Shown here: positions 36,745-48,096 of the stretch, piece after piece
Layout: each line of letters starts with the position of its first letter
How positions within the stretch are numbered: position 1 is the first letter of the stretch
Origin: Thalassococcus profundi
Lineage (GTDB): Bacteria > Pseudomonadota > Alphaproteobacteria > Rhodobacterales > Rhodobacteraceae
Direction of reading: 5' to 3'
Assembly: GCF_003344785.1 (NCBI RefSeq)
Contig: NZ_QPMK01000011.1
Coordinates: 58,645-122,644, forward strand
Length of the DNA: 64,000 nucleotides
Program-made: the position numbers and the translations under genes
The notes under the pieces: model-generated
What the model was told of the DNA's origin: nothing
The model's input: the letters and a program-made list of their open reading frames with translations, nothing else
Database searches by the model: none

Positions 36745-37008
36745 TCACAGCATGACGTGGATCACCAGCAGGTTCGGGACGATGAACAGGGCCGCGATGC
36801 ACAGAAGCTTTGCCAGATGCGACAGCGTCCGCAGACCGGAACTTCCGTTCAGCGTGTCGCCATAGGCCATGGCGGCGAACATCAGCGCGCCGGCCTGCCC
36901 CTCTTCGACCCTCTGTAGCTTGCGAATCCGCGCCGATGCTGCGGCGTAGCGGGCCTCAAGTGTCGCCTGATCCGGTTGTCCCGACGTGGTTTTTCCTGTT
37001 TGTGCCAT
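36745..37008 (-). CDS. small protein with one C-terminal membrane helix
   Basis: An 87-residue protein: a charged helical N-terminal half (QATLEARYAAASARIRKLQR) and one hydrophobic C-terminal helix (LLCIAALFIVPNLLVIHVML). AGGAA precedes ATG 37008, which decides the start. Family not recognised. It is divergent from the second cold-shock gene across 289 bp. Confidence 0.6.
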   Translation of the reverse strand: MAQTGKTTSGQPDQATLEARYAAASARIRKLQRVEEGQAGALMFAAMAYGDTLNGSSGLRTLSHLAKLLCIAALFIVPNLLVIHVML

Positions 37009-37297
37009 ACCGAAATTCCTTCTTTTCGCTGAACATGGCACGGGTCCTTGGCGAAGCAAGGTCTCTGCGACAACAATGCCGCGCTGCCCGCAAAATTCGC
37101 GGAGGACGGACAGAAAACCGCGCAAAACAAGGCTCAAACAACTTTCGCTTGCAACGACTCGGGTCAGGCCACATAAAAAATGCTGCGACGTTACCACTAT
37201 CGACCCACTGCTCCTTCACGGCTCAGCTATTCGATCTGTCACTGACCGAGCCGACCTGCCGCAATCCCGCGGGCAGTTGAAGATGAGGAGCAAGACG

Positions 37298-37504
37298 ATG
37301 GCAACTGGCACCGTCAAATGGTTCAACACCACCAAAGGATACGGCTTTATCGCGCCCGATGGCGGCAGCAAGGACGTGTTCGTGCATATCTCCGCGGTCG
37401 AGCGGTCGGGCCTGACCGGCCTTGCGGACAATCAGAAGGTCACCTTCGACATCGAGCCGGGCCGCGATGGCCGCGAAGCGGCGGTGAACATCGCGCTGGC
37501 CTGA
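37298..37504 (+). CDS. cspA: cold-shock protein CspA family, copy 2
   Basis: A 68-residue cold-shock protein with RNP1 (KGYGFI) and RNP2 (VFVHI), about 88% identical to the copy at 34222 by direct comparison. GAGGAG precedes the ATG. A 289-bp upstream region without a plus-strand gene probably carries the promoter and leader. Confidence 0.95.
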   Translation: MATGTVKWFNTTKGYGFIAPDGGSKDVFVHISAVERSGLTGLADNQKVTFDIEPGRDGREAAVNIALA

Positions 37505-37524
37505 GCCCGCGCGACAGGATCTTG

Positions 37525-37547
37525 ACGGGCGCCCCTGCGGCGCCCGT
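37525..37547. terminator. terminator between cspA copy 2 and tesA
   Basis: ACGGGCGCC and GGCGCCCGT form a perfect 9-bp stem around a five-base loop, followed by TTTG on the plus strand. The flanking genes converge, so it can serve both. Confidence 0.75.
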
Positions 37548-37555
37548 TTGCATTC

Positions 37556-38230
37556 CTACTCTGCCGCTTCGGCGATCAGTTCCTCGACCCGCGGTCCCAG
37601 CGCCGCCACGATCCGGGCGACCCCTTCGGCATTGGGATGGATCCCGTCGGCCTGCATGTAGCTGCGCGCCGCATCGGGGCCGTCGCCGTCTTCGGTCAGC
37701 GCCCCGAAAAACTCCGCCTCATAGAGCGTGCCGTATTGCTCCGCCAACTCCGGGTAGATCGCGTCAAAGCTCGCCTTGTACTCCGGCCCGTAATTCCCCG
37801 GCGCGGTCATGCCCACGAGCAGGATCTCGAGGTCGCGCGCCTGCCCGGCCTGCAGGATACCATCGAGGTTCTCGCGGGCATTCGACGGGTCGATCCCGCG
37901 CAAAAGGTCGTTGCCGCCCAGCGTGACGATCATCGCATCCGTGTCGTCGCTCAGCGCCCAGTCGACCCGTGACAATCCGCCCGCCGTGGTGTCGCCGGAC
38001 ACGCCCGCATTGACCACGGTCACGTCATGGCCGCGTTCCGTCAGCCAGTTTTGAAGCTGCGGCACGAAGCCCTCGCCCTGCGGCAGGCCGTATCCGGCGG
38101 TGAGGCTGTCGCCCAGGGCCACGATCTCCAGGGTCTCGGCCTCTGCCGCGACAGCGGGAAGCGCGGCCAAAGCCACGGCCAAAGCCTTGCTCCGCCACCC
38201 GGCGGCCCCATATGACACCAAACTCCTCAT
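37556..38230 (-). CDS. tesA: TesA-like GDSL esterase / lysophospholipase
   Basis: A 224-residue SGNH hydrolase. After a signal peptide (about residues 10-30, WRSKALAVALAALPAVAAEA), block I is LEIVALGDSLTAGYGLP with the nucleophilic Ser, block III is VTLGGNDLL, and block V is DGIHPNAEG with the Asp-His pair. TesA (multifunctional arylesterase/thioesterase I) is periplasmic. The gene is divergent from a YbbA-YbbP ABC system with only 16 bp between start codons; the same tesA/ybbA-ybbP divergon occurs in E. coli. Confidence 0.92.
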   Translation of the reverse strand: MRSLVSYGAAGWRSKALAVALAALPAVAAEAETLEIVALGDSLTAGYGLPQGEGFVPQLQNWLTERGHDVTVVNAGVSGDTTAGGLSRVDWALSDDTDAMIVTLGGNDLLRGIDPSNARENLDGILQAGQARDLEILLVGMTAPGNYGPEYKASFDAIYPELAEQYGTLYEAEFFGALTEDGDGPDAARSYMQADGIHPNAEGVARIVAALGPRVEELIAEAAE

Positions 38231-38246
38231 CGAACAGGCCCTTTCC

Positions 38247-38939
38247 ATGTCAGATACCGTACTTGCCCTAAAAGATGTGACTTTGCGCCTCAGGGGCAAT
38301 GCCGGGATGGTGGAAATCCTGCATGACATCACGCTGGACGTCGCGCAGGGCGAAACTCTGAGCCTCGTGGGCCCCTCGGGGTCGGGCAAATCGTCGCTGC
38401 TGATGATCATGGGCGGGCTGGAGCGCGCCACGTCCGGGTCGGTGCTGTCGCTGGGCCAGGACCTCACGGCGCTGAACGAGGACGGGCTGGCGCGGTTCCG
38501 CCGCGACAACATGGGCGTGGTGTTCCAGTCCTTCCACCTGATCCCGACCATGACCGCGCTGGAAAACGTGGCCACCCCGCTTGAACTTGCGGGCCATGCC
38601 GACGCCTTCGACCGCGCCGAAGCCGAGCTCGAGGCCGTGGGTCTCGCGCATCGCGCGGGGCACTATCCGGCGCAGATGTCCGGCGGCGAACAGCAGCGGG
38701 TCGCACTGGCCCGCGCCGCGGCACCCCGGCCCAAGCTGCTGTTGGCGGATGAACCCACCGGCAACCTCGACGGCGAGAACGGGCAGGCGATCATCGACCT
38801 GCTCTTCGGGCTGCGCGACCGGCACGGGGCGACTCTGGTGCTTGTCACCCATGCCAACAGCCTGGCGCAGAAATGCGACCGGATGATCCGCCTCACCGAT
38901 GGCCGCATCGCCGATCAGCAGTTGCGGGCCGCAGAATGA
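38247..38939 (+). CDS. ybbA: ABC transporter ATP-binding protein, YbbA/LolD type
   Basis: A 230-residue ATPase with Walker A GPSGSGKSS, a Q-loop VVFQSFHL, signature MSGGEQQR, Walker B LLLADEPTGNLD and an H-loop VTHAN. It belongs to the MacB/LolD/YbbA class that drives mechanotransmission rather than transport through the membrane. It is coupled to the FtsX-type permease that follows (four-base overlap) and is divergent from tesA. Confidence 0.9.
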   Translation: MSDTVLALKDVTLRLRGNAGMVEILHDITLDVAQGETLSLVGPSGSGKSSLLMIMGGLERATSGSVLSLGQDLTALNEDGLARFRRDNMGVVFQSFHLIPTMTALENVATPLELAGHADAFDRAEAELEAVGLAHRAGHYPAQMSGGEQQRVALARAAAPRPKLLLADEPTGNLDGENGQAIIDLLFGLRDRHGATLVLVTHANSLAQKCDRMIRLTDGRIADQQLRAAE

Positions 38940-41452
38940 GCCTGTCCGTCTCGGCCCGGTTCGCCCGCCGCGAATTGCGCGGCGGCCTGCGCGGCTTCCG
39001 CATCTTTCTTGCCTGTCTCGCGCTCGGCGTTGCCGCCATCGCCGGTGTCGGGTCGGTCCGTTCCGCCATCCAGGCGGGGCTCGCGGACCAGGGCGCGGTG
39101 CTGCTGGGCGGCGATGCGCAGGCGGAATTCACCTATCGTTTTGCCGACGAGGACGAGCGCGCCTGGCTCGAAAGCGTCTCGACCGCCGTGTCCGAGGTCA
39201 CCGATTTCCGCTCCATGGTCGTGGTCGATCCCGAAGGCGCCGCCGAACGCGCACTGACGCAGGTGAAATCCGTGGACGACGCCTACCCGCTCACCGGCAG
39301 CGTTACGCTGGAGCCCTCGATGCCGCTGGCCGAGGCTCTGGCGGGCGACGGCGCGGTGATGGCGCCGATTCTCGCCAACCGGCTGGGTCTCGCCCCCGGC
39401 GACAGCTTCCGCCTCGGCAGCAAGGATTTCACCCTTTCGGCGCTGCTGACAGTGGAGCCGGACAACGCCGGCGGCGGCTTCGACCTTGGCCCGCGCACGA
39501 TGGTGCGCACCGAGGCCCTGCAGGGCACCGGCCTTCTGGAACCCGGCAGCCTGTTCGAGACCGAATACCGCATGACCCTCCCGCCCGGCACCGACCTCGA
39601 CACGCTCGAGGACGAGGCCGAGGACCGCTTCCGCGACACCGGCCTGCGCTGGCGCGACGCGCGCAACGGCGCGCCCGGGGTGGCCCGGTTCGTCGAACGG
39701 CTGGGCGCGTTCCTGGTGCTGGTGGGTCTCTCTGGCCTTGCGGTGGGCGGCATCGGCGTCTCGGCGGCGGTGCGGTCGTACCTGACGCGCAAGACCTCGG
39801 TCATCGCGACGCTGCGGACACTCGGCGCCAGCCGCGCGACGATTTTCCAGACCTATTTCATCCAGATCGGCGTATTGAGCTTACTGGGCATCGCGCTGGG
39901 CCTGATCCTCGGCGCGGCGATCCCGTTGCTTTTCGCGCCGATGATCACCGCGTCGCTGCCGATCCCGGCGATCTTCGCGCTGCATCCCGGACCGCTGGTC
40001 GAGGCGGCGATCTACGGCGTCCTGACGGCGCTGCTCTTCACCCTCTGGCCGCTTGCCCGCACCGAGGACGTGCGCGCCGCGACGCTCTTCCGCGATGCCA
40101 TGGAGGGCGCCCGCGCCCTGCCCGCTCCGCGCTACCTGCTGGGCACCGCGGTTCTGGCGGTGCTACTGATCGGCACGGCGATGGTCTTCTCCGGCGATCC
40201 GTGGCTCACCAGCTGGACCGCGGGCGGCATCCTGGGGTCGCTGGTGATCCTGAGCCTCGCCGCGCTCGGCATTCGCTGGCTCGCCCGCCGCGCCACACCC
40301 GCGGCCCGGGGCCGGCCGATCCTGCGCTGGGCGCTCGGCGCCATCGGCGGTCCGCGGGAAGGCGCGTCGTCGGTGGTGCTGTCGCTTGGGCTGGGCCTTG
40401 CGGTGCTGGCCGCGGTGGGCCAGATCGACGGCAACCTGCGCAACGCCATCAGCCGCGACCTGCCGGAGGTGGCGCCGTCCTATTTCTTCGTCGACATCCA
40501 GCGCGACCAGATGCCGGGCTACCTGGACCGGCTGGAGAACGATCCGGCGGTCAGCCGCATCGACAGCGCGCCGATGCTGCGCGGGGTGATCACCCAGATC
40601 AACGGCGTCTCGGCCACCGAGGTCGCGGGCGAGCATTGGGTCATTCGCGGCGACCGGGGCATCACCTATGCCGCCACCCCGGGCGAGAACACCACCATCA
40701 CCGCCGGTGAATTCTGGCCCGAGGACTACGACGGCCCGCCGCAGATCAGCTTTGCCCAGGAAGAGGCGGACGAGATCGGGCTGAAGCTCGGTGACGAGAT
40801 CACCGTCAACATCCTGGGCCGCGACATCACCGCGACGATCACCAGCTTCCGCGAGGTGGATTTCTCGACCGCCGGGATCGGCTTCGTCATGACGATGAAC
40901 CCCGGCGCCCTGCAGGGCGCGCCGCATACCTTCATCTCGACCGTCTATGCCGAGCCAGAGGCCGAGGCGCAGATCCTGCGGGATCTCGCGCAGGAGTTTC
41001 CCAACATCACCGCGATCCGCGTGGCCGATGCCATCGACCGGGTGTCGGAACTGCTCGAAGGGATCGCGGGCGCGGTGCGCTGGGGCGCGGCGGCGACGCT
41101 GCTCACCGGCTTTCTGGTGCTGATCGGCGCCGCTGCGGCGGGCGAACAGTCGCGCACCTTCGAGGCAGCGGTTCTCAAGACCCTCGGCGCCAGCCGCGCC
41201 CGCATCCTGCGCAGTTTCGCCCTGCGCGCGGCGCTGCTGGGCGCGGCGGCCGGTGTCGTGGCACTAGCGGCGGGCATTCTGGGCGGCTGGGCGGTCAGCG
41301 CCTTCATCATGGACACGACCTATGCGGTGGTCTGGTCCTCCGCCTTCGGCATCATCGTCGGCGGCGTGCTGGCCACCCTGCTGGCGGGCCTTGCCTTCGC
41401 CTGGCGCCCGATCTCGGCACGGCCCGCGCAGGTACTGCGGGCCCGCGAATAG
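38936..41452 (+). CDS. ybbP: FtsX/MacB-type ABC permease, YbbP-like
   Basis: An 838-residue membrane protein with an N-terminal helix (FRIFLACLALGVAAIAGVGS), a large periplasmic domain, three FtsX helices (about 255-400), further helices, a second periplasmic domain, and a second FtsX triplet at the C-terminus. The duplicated FtsX arrangement and the tesA-ybbA context match YbbP. The E. coli complex has been tied to TesA at the inner membrane, suggesting extraction or presentation of hydrophobic substrates to the esterase. Confidence 0.88.
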   Translation: MSLSVSARFARRELRGGLRGFRIFLACLALGVAAIAGVGSVRSAIQAGLADQGAVLLGGDAQAEFTYRFADEDERAWLESVSTAVSEVTDFRSMVVVDPEGAAERALTQVKSVDDAYPLTGSVTLEPSMPLAEALAGDGAVMAPILANRLGLAPGDSFRLGSKDFTLSALLTVEPDNAGGGFDLGPRTMVRTEALQGTGLLEPGSLFETEYRMTLPPGTDLDTLEDEAEDRFRDTGLRWRDARNGAPGVARFVERLGAFLVLVGLSGLAVGGIGVSAAVRSYLTRKTSVIATLRTLGASRATIFQTYFIQIGVLSLLGIALGLILGAAIPLLFAPMITASLPIPAIFALHPGPLVEAAIYGVLTALLFTLWPLARTEDVRAATLFRDAMEGARALPAPRYLLGTAVLAVLLIGTAMVFSGDPWLTSWTAGGILGSLVILSLAALGIRWLARRATPAARGRPILRWALGAIGGPREGASSVVLSLGLGLAVLAAVGQIDGNLRNAISRDLPEVAPSYFFVDIQRDQMPGYLDRLENDPAVSRIDSAPMLRGVITQINGVSATEVAGEHWVIRGDRGITYAATPGENTTITAGEFWPEDYDGPPQISFAQEEADEIGLKLGDEITVNILGRDITATITSFREVDFSTAGIGFVMTMNPGALQGAPHTFISTVYAEPEAEAQILRDLAQEFPNITAIRVADAIDRVSELLEGIAGAVRWGAAATLLTGFLVLIGAAAAGEQSRTFEAAVLKTLGASRARILRSFALRAALLGAAAGVVALAAGILGGWAVSAFIMDTTYAVVWSSAFGIIVGGVLATLLAGLAFAWRPISARPAQVLRARE

Positions 41453-41524
41453 GCCCGCGGCTGTTGCGCCCCGGCGGATCCAGTGGCAAACCCTGCGCAA
41501 CCCGCACAACCCGGAGCGTTCGCG

Positions 41525-42388
41525 ATGACCGACAGCCTGCCCATGCCCATCTCTGCCCCGCTCACGCCCGCACAGCGTACTCGCGTGCTGAACCTCGTGC
41601 GCCGCGCCGCCCGCGCCGAGATCATGCCGCGTTTCCGGGCGCTTTCGGCGGACGACATCGCGCAGAAGACCGGCCCGCAGGACCTGGTGACCGAAGCCGA
41701 CCGCCGCGCCGAAGCGATGATCGCCCGCGGTCTGGTGCAGATGTTTCCCAACGCGCTGATCGTGGGCGAAGAGGACGCGTCCCAAAATGCCGATATCATC
41801 GCCAAGATCGCCGAGGCCGAGATGGCCTTCACCATCGACCCGGTCGACGGCACCTGGAACTACGCCAACGGTCTGACACAATTCGGGGTGATCCTGTCTG
41901 TCACCCGCTTCGGCGTGCCGGTCTTCGGCCTGCTCTACGATCCGGTGATGGACGACGCGGTCGTGGCCGACGAGGTCGGTCCGGCGCAGATGCTTCAGCC
42001 CCGCCGCGCACCCCGCACCCTGAGCGCCTCGGCGGGCGGCGAGGTCGCGGACCTCGCGGGCTTCGCCGGTCTCTATCACCTGCCCGAGGCCAAGCGCGTT
42101 GCGATGGCCGCCACCTTCCCGAAGTTCAGCCGCGCCATGTCGCTGCGCTGTGCCTGCCATGAATTCCGGATGCTGGCGCAGGGCCACGTGGATTTCGTGC
42201 TGAGCGCCGGTCTGACCCCGTGGGACCATGCCGCCGGTGCCCTGATCGCCCGGCGCGCGGGCTGCCACGTGGCGATGCTGGACGGGTCGGACTACCGCGC
42301 CGACACGCGCGACGGCTACCTGCTGGCGGCGGCGAACCTCGCCACCTGGAACCGGCTGCGGGATCTGTGGAGCTTCCTGTCCGAATGA
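41525..42388 (+). CDS. inositol-monophosphatase-family phosphatase (HisN-like)
   Basis: A 287-residue Mg-dependent phosphatase. The metal-binding motifs are GEED (about residue 80), DPVDGTWNY and the C-terminal WDHAAG. This family includes histidinol-phosphatase HisN, inositol monophosphatase and CysQ; the substrate cannot be decided here, and no his gene is nearby. The ATG at 41525 is supported by CGGAGCG upstream. It converges on gcvP across a palindromic spacer. Confidence 0.82.
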   Translation: MTDSLPMPISAPLTPAQRTRVLNLVRRAARAEIMPRFRALSADDIAQKTGPQDLVTEADRRAEAMIARGLVQMFPNALIVGEEDASQNADIIAKIAEAEMAFTIDPVDGTWNYANGLTQFGVILSVTRFGVPVFGLLYDPVMDDAVVADEVGPAQMLQPRRAPRTLSASAGGEVADLAGFAGLYHLPEAKRVAMAATFPKFSRAMSLRCACHEFRMLAQGHVDFVLSAGLTPWDHAAGALIARRAGCHVAMLDGSDYRADTRDGYLLAAANLATWNRLRDLWSFLSE

Positions 42389-42451
42389 ACACAGGCGCGC
42401 CGGGTCTCCCCGCCGCGCCTCTTTCGCACCGAGGTCATGCCCCTCGCGGCG

Positions 42452-42499
42452 CCGTTTTCCTCGAGGAAAACGGACCGAAATTCTCGAGAATTTCGGTCC
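42452..42499. repeat. two adjacent perfect palindromes between convergent genes
   Basis: A 22-bp palindrome (42452-42473, CCGTTTTCCTC arms) abuts and shares bases with a 28-bp palindrome (42472-42499, GGACCGAAATTCTC arms). Both are perfect, have no loop, and are centred on CTCGAG. Located between two stop codons, they could act as bidirectional terminators or protein-binding sites. Confidence 0.75.
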
Positions 42500-42514
42500 C
42501 AACCCCCGGACTGT

Positions 42515-45361
<2,847 letters not shown>

Positions 45362-45462
45362 GTCTTACCTCGTCATCTGGAACAGGCCACGCCGCCAGCG
45401 TGTGCGACCGCAGCTCGGGGCGCCGCCCCCGTCTTCATCTTGCCAATAAACCTCCGGGGGGC

Positions 45463-45520
45463 CCGGGGGGCTGGCCCCCCGGTGTTCCGGCGGTCCGGGG
45501 GGCTGGCCCCCCGGTGTTCC
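45463..45520. repeat. tandem 26-bp hairpin repeat in the gcvH-gcvP gap
   Basis: Two identical 26-base units (45463-45488 and 45495-45520; period 32) each contain CCGGGGGGC and GCCCCCCGG, so each forms a very stable hairpin, followed by TGTTCC. The AATAAACCTCCGG lead-in resembles the elements after hemF and thpR. Within the gcv transcript they may attenuate gcvP or protect the upstream mRNA. Confidence 0.75.
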
Positions 45521-45625
45521 CGCCGCCCGGCGGGATTGCCTCCCGGGATGCCACGCGCCCCGGAGGTCAGTCCCACCGCATCAGCGGTCAGGGAGCAGAA
45601 CCCTGGTGACCGGCGCGCTCCGGCC

Positions 45626-45988
45626 TCAGCCGATGAACGCCTTGTAGGCCGCTTCATCCATGTAGTCGTCCATCACCGACAAGTCCTCGACCTTGACCTT
45701 GAAGAACCACGACTCGCCCTCGGGGTCGTCGTTGACCTTGCCCGGCTCGTCGACCAGCGCCTCGTTGACCTCGACCACCTCGCCGTCGATGGGGGCCAGG
45801 ATGTCCGACGCGGCCTTGACGCTTTCGATCACCACGACCTCTTCGTCCTTGGTGACGGTGGTGCCCACCTCGGGCAGTTCCACGAACACCACGTCGCCCA
45901 GCTGTTCGGCGGCGTGTTCGGTGATCCCGACCACGACCACGTCGCCATCCTCGACACGCAGCCATTCATGTTCTTCGGTGAACTTCAT
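45626..45988 (-). CDS. gcvH: glycine cleavage system H protein
   Basis: A 120-residue lipoyl carrier protein. The lipoylated lysine is K58 in [13 protein letters not shown]. It shuttles the aminomethyl intermediate between P, T and L proteins. GGGAG precedes ATG 45988, 20 bp after the gcvT stop. Normal length. Confidence 0.96.
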   Translation of the reverse strand: MKFTEEHEWLRVEDGDVVVVGITEHAAEQLGDVVFVELPEVGTTVTKDEEVVVIESVKAASDILAPIDGEVVEVNEALVDEPGKVNDDPEGESWFFKVKVEDLSVMDDYMDEAAYKAFIG

Positions 45989-46008
45989 GCTTGTCTCCCG
46001 TTGCATGT

Positions 46009-47262
46009 TCATCGCTTGAAACCGGCGGGCACGAAGGGCAGGGCCGCCACCGCGACCGGCAGCCGCTTGCCCCGCACCTCGCCATACAGAACCGTGCCGG
46101 GCGCGGCCGAAGCCGCCGACACGTAGCCCATCGCCACCGGCGCGCCGACCGTGGGGCCGAACCCGCCCGAGGTCACGCGGCCCACCGGATCGCCGCCGGT
46201 GGCCTGGGCAAAGATTTCGACGCCCTCGCGCATCGGCGCGCGGCCTTCGGGGCGCAGGCCCACGCGTTTCCAGGCCACGCCCTCGGCCATCTGCCAGGCG
46301 ATGTGATCGGCGCCGGGATAGCCGCCCGCGCGGGCGCCGCCGGGGCGCCGCACCTTCTGGATCGCCCAGGTGAGGCCCGCCTCGACCGGCGAGCTCTCGG
46401 AATCGATGTCGTGACCATAAAGGCACAGCCCCGCCTCCAGCCGCAGGCTGTCGCGGGCGCCAAGGCCGATCGCCTCCACGTCCGGATGCGCCAGCAACGC
46501 GCGGGCCAGGGTCTCGGCCGCGGCCTCGGGCACGGAGATCTCGAACCCGTCCTCGCCGGTATAGCCCGACCGCGACACCCAGCATTCCGCGCCCGCAAGC
46601 TCCAGCGTCGCCACGTCCATGAAGCGCATCTCGCGCACCGCGACATTGAGGCCCGCAAGCACGTCTTCGGCAGCGGCCCCCTGCAGCGCCAGCAGGGCGC
46701 GGCTGTCGAGGGACTTGACCACCACATCCGGCTCCAACCCCGCGCGCAGGCGGGCGACATCGGCCTCCTTGCAGGCGGCGTTGACCACGAGGAACAGGTG
46801 ATCGCCGCGGTTGGCGATCATCAGGTCGTCCTCGATCCCGCCCGCATTGTTGGTGAAAAAGCCGTAGCGCTGACGGTTCTCGGCAAGCCCCGCCACATCC
46901 ACCGGCACCAGCCGTTCCAGCGCCTGCGCCGCATCGGCGCGTCGCGACCGCAGGACCACCTGCCCCATGTGGCTGACGTCGAAGAGCCCGGCCTTGGCGC
47001 GGGTGTGCTGATGTTCCTTCATCACCCCGAGCGGATAGCTGACCGGCATTTCGTAGCCGGCGAATTCGACCATCTTGGCGCCCAGCTCGACATGCAGGTC
47101 GTAGAGCGGCGTGCGCAGTGGGCCGCCGTCGTCTTCCGCAGCGGCAGGGTGATGATGATGGTGTTCGCCCGGACCGTGCGCGACGCCGCAGGCGCAGACA
47201 TCCTCGCGCACGGCGTATTGCTCCAGATCGTCCTTGCGGTCGGTTCCGTCTGTTTCGGCCAT
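46009..47262 (-). CDS. gcvT: glycine cleavage system T protein with His-rich N-terminal extension
   Basis: A 417-residue aminomethyltransferase that transfers the one-carbon unit to tetrahydrofolate. The T-protein core begins near residue 50 ([23 protein letters not shown]) and includes [10 protein letters not shown] and [11 protein letters not shown]. The first about 50 residues are an extension with CACG and five consecutive histidines (GEHHHHHP), reminiscent of a metal-binding tag and not part of the usual T protein. GGGGGA precedes ATG 47262. It is the first gene of the operon, downstream of a glycine riboswitch. Confidence 0.93.
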   Translation of the reverse strand: MAETDGTDRKDDLEQYAVREDVCACGVAHGPGEHHHHHPAAAEDDGGPLRTPLYDLHVELGAKMVEFAGYEMPVSYPLGVMKEHQHTRAKAGLFDVSHMGQVVLRSRRADAAQALERLVPVDVAGLAENRQRYGFFTNNAGGIEDDLMIANRGDHLFLVVNAACKEADVARLRAGLEPDVVVKSLDSRALLALQGAAAEDVLAGLNVAVREMRFMDVATLELAGAECWVSRSGYTGEDGFEISVPEAAAETLARALLAHPDVEAIGLGARDSLRLEAGLCLYGHDIDSESSPVEAGLTWAIQKVRRPGGARAGGYPGADHIAWQMAEGVAWKRVGLRPEGRAPMREGVEIFAQATGGDPVGRVTSGGFGPTVGAPVAMGYVSAASAAPGTVLYGEVRGKRLPVAVAALPFVPAGFKR

Positions 47263-47347
47263 GTATCCCCCGTGCGGCGCACCGGGTCCAGTCCGCCCGG
47301 CTTCAGTCAGCGTGCGCGGGGCGCACCTTGCGTCCCGCATCCAACGC

Positions 47348-47500
47348 CCCCTCTGTCCCGTCGCCTGAGATCGTTATCCCTTCGGCGGATGCGGGCAAGC
47401 CGCATCTCTCTCCAGAGTCCATGTGCCGCTACGGTCCCTTGGGCCTGAGAGTTTCCGGGGCGGTTGCTCCTTCGGCACCGGCAAAGCCGGTTCTCCCATC
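47348..47500 (-). promoter_or_regulatory. tandem glycine riboswitch of gcvTHP
   Basis: On the minus strand two aptamer-like blocks can be read. The first has GGGAGAACC, CCGAAGGAGCAA, CTCTCAGGC and GGACTCTGGAGAGA; the second has CCGAAGGGATAACG, ATCTCAGGC and GGGACAGAGGGG. These are the conserved elements of the cooperative gcvT-class riboswitch, which turns the glycine cleavage operon on when glycine is high. It ends about 85 bases before the gcvT start and begins only about 15 bp after the stop of the upstream Rrf2 gene. Confidence 0.93.
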
Positions 47501-47514
47501 GCGTTGGCCTGACG

Positions 47515-48003
47515 CTAGATCAGTTGCGCAGCAGAGACAAGCACCTCGCCGCAATCCCGCTCGGGCTCTGCGCCGCCTGACAGGAGCTTCAGCAGCGGCG
47601 CATTGCCGCTGACCAATTCCTCGACCGTGACCGGGTCGAGCGTGGCATAGAACGCCTCTGCCGCCTTCGACAGCACAGCGCGCAAGCGGCAGTCGGCGGA
47701 CAGCGGGCAGGCATTGCCGGAATCGGCAAAGCATTCGGCCAGCGGAACCGGCCCCTCGACGGCGCGGAACACCGCTCCGACCGAGATGCCGGAGGCGGGC
47801 CCCGCCAGGCTCAACCCGCCGTGCCGTCCCCGCCGGGTGTTGAGAAAACCCAGCTGCGCCAGCTGGTTGATGATCTGCGCCACATGGTTGCCCGACGCGT
47901 TGCAGGCGGTGGCGATCTCGGATTTGGTGACCAGCTTGTCGGCGTGAACGGCGCAATACATCAGCACGCGCATGGCAATATCGGTGCGTTTGGTTACGCG
48001 CAT
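47515..48003 (-). CDS. nsrR: Rrf2-family iron-sulfur regulator, NsrR-like
   Basis: A 162-residue winged-helix regulator. Residues about 25-62 form the DNA-binding helices and wing (SGNHVAQIINQLAQLG, RGRHGGLSL). Three cysteines (C91, C99 and C105) and an Asp at position 8 match the ligands expected in NsrR, the [4Fe-4S] nitric-oxide sensor, although the first Cys spacing is longer (seven residues rather than four or five). IscR or another Rrf2 subgroup is possible. It is divergent from the gene at 48097 with an FNR-type box between them. Confidence 0.78.
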   Translation of the reverse strand: MRVTKRTDIAMRVLMYCAVHADKLVTKSEIATACNASGNHVAQIINQLAQLGFLNTRRGRHGGLSLAGPASGISVGAVFRAVEGPVPLAECFADSGNACPLSADCRLRAVLSKAAEAFYATLDPVTVEELVSGNAPLLKLLSGGAEPERDCGEVLVSAAQLI

Positions 48004-48061
48004 GACGATCGTCCCCCGGATGATTTCCGAGCCCTTCTAGGGCATGCGGGCAAATGCGTAT

Positions 48062-48075
48062 TTGACTTACATCAA
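48062..48075. promoter_or_regulatory. FNR/FnrL-type box between nsrR and the cyclotransferase gene
   Basis: TTGAC-TTAC-ATCAA matches the FNR consensus TTGAY-N4-RTCAA in both half-sites. It is 59 bp from the nsrR start and 21 bp from the start at 48097, so it could activate the regulator or repress the plus-strand gene under low oxygen. Confidence 0.65.
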
Positions 48076-48096
48076 CCGGCTGCTCCTTATGACCGC

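Noticed and set aside
36986-37297. N-terminally extended cold-shock protein
   Set aside because: The reading frame is open upstream, but the ATG at 37298 has GAGGAG and gives the standard 68-residue protein identical in layout to the other copy.
45463-45520. CRISPR array
   Set aside because: Only two units with a six-base spacer; the units are GC hairpins, and no cas genes are present.
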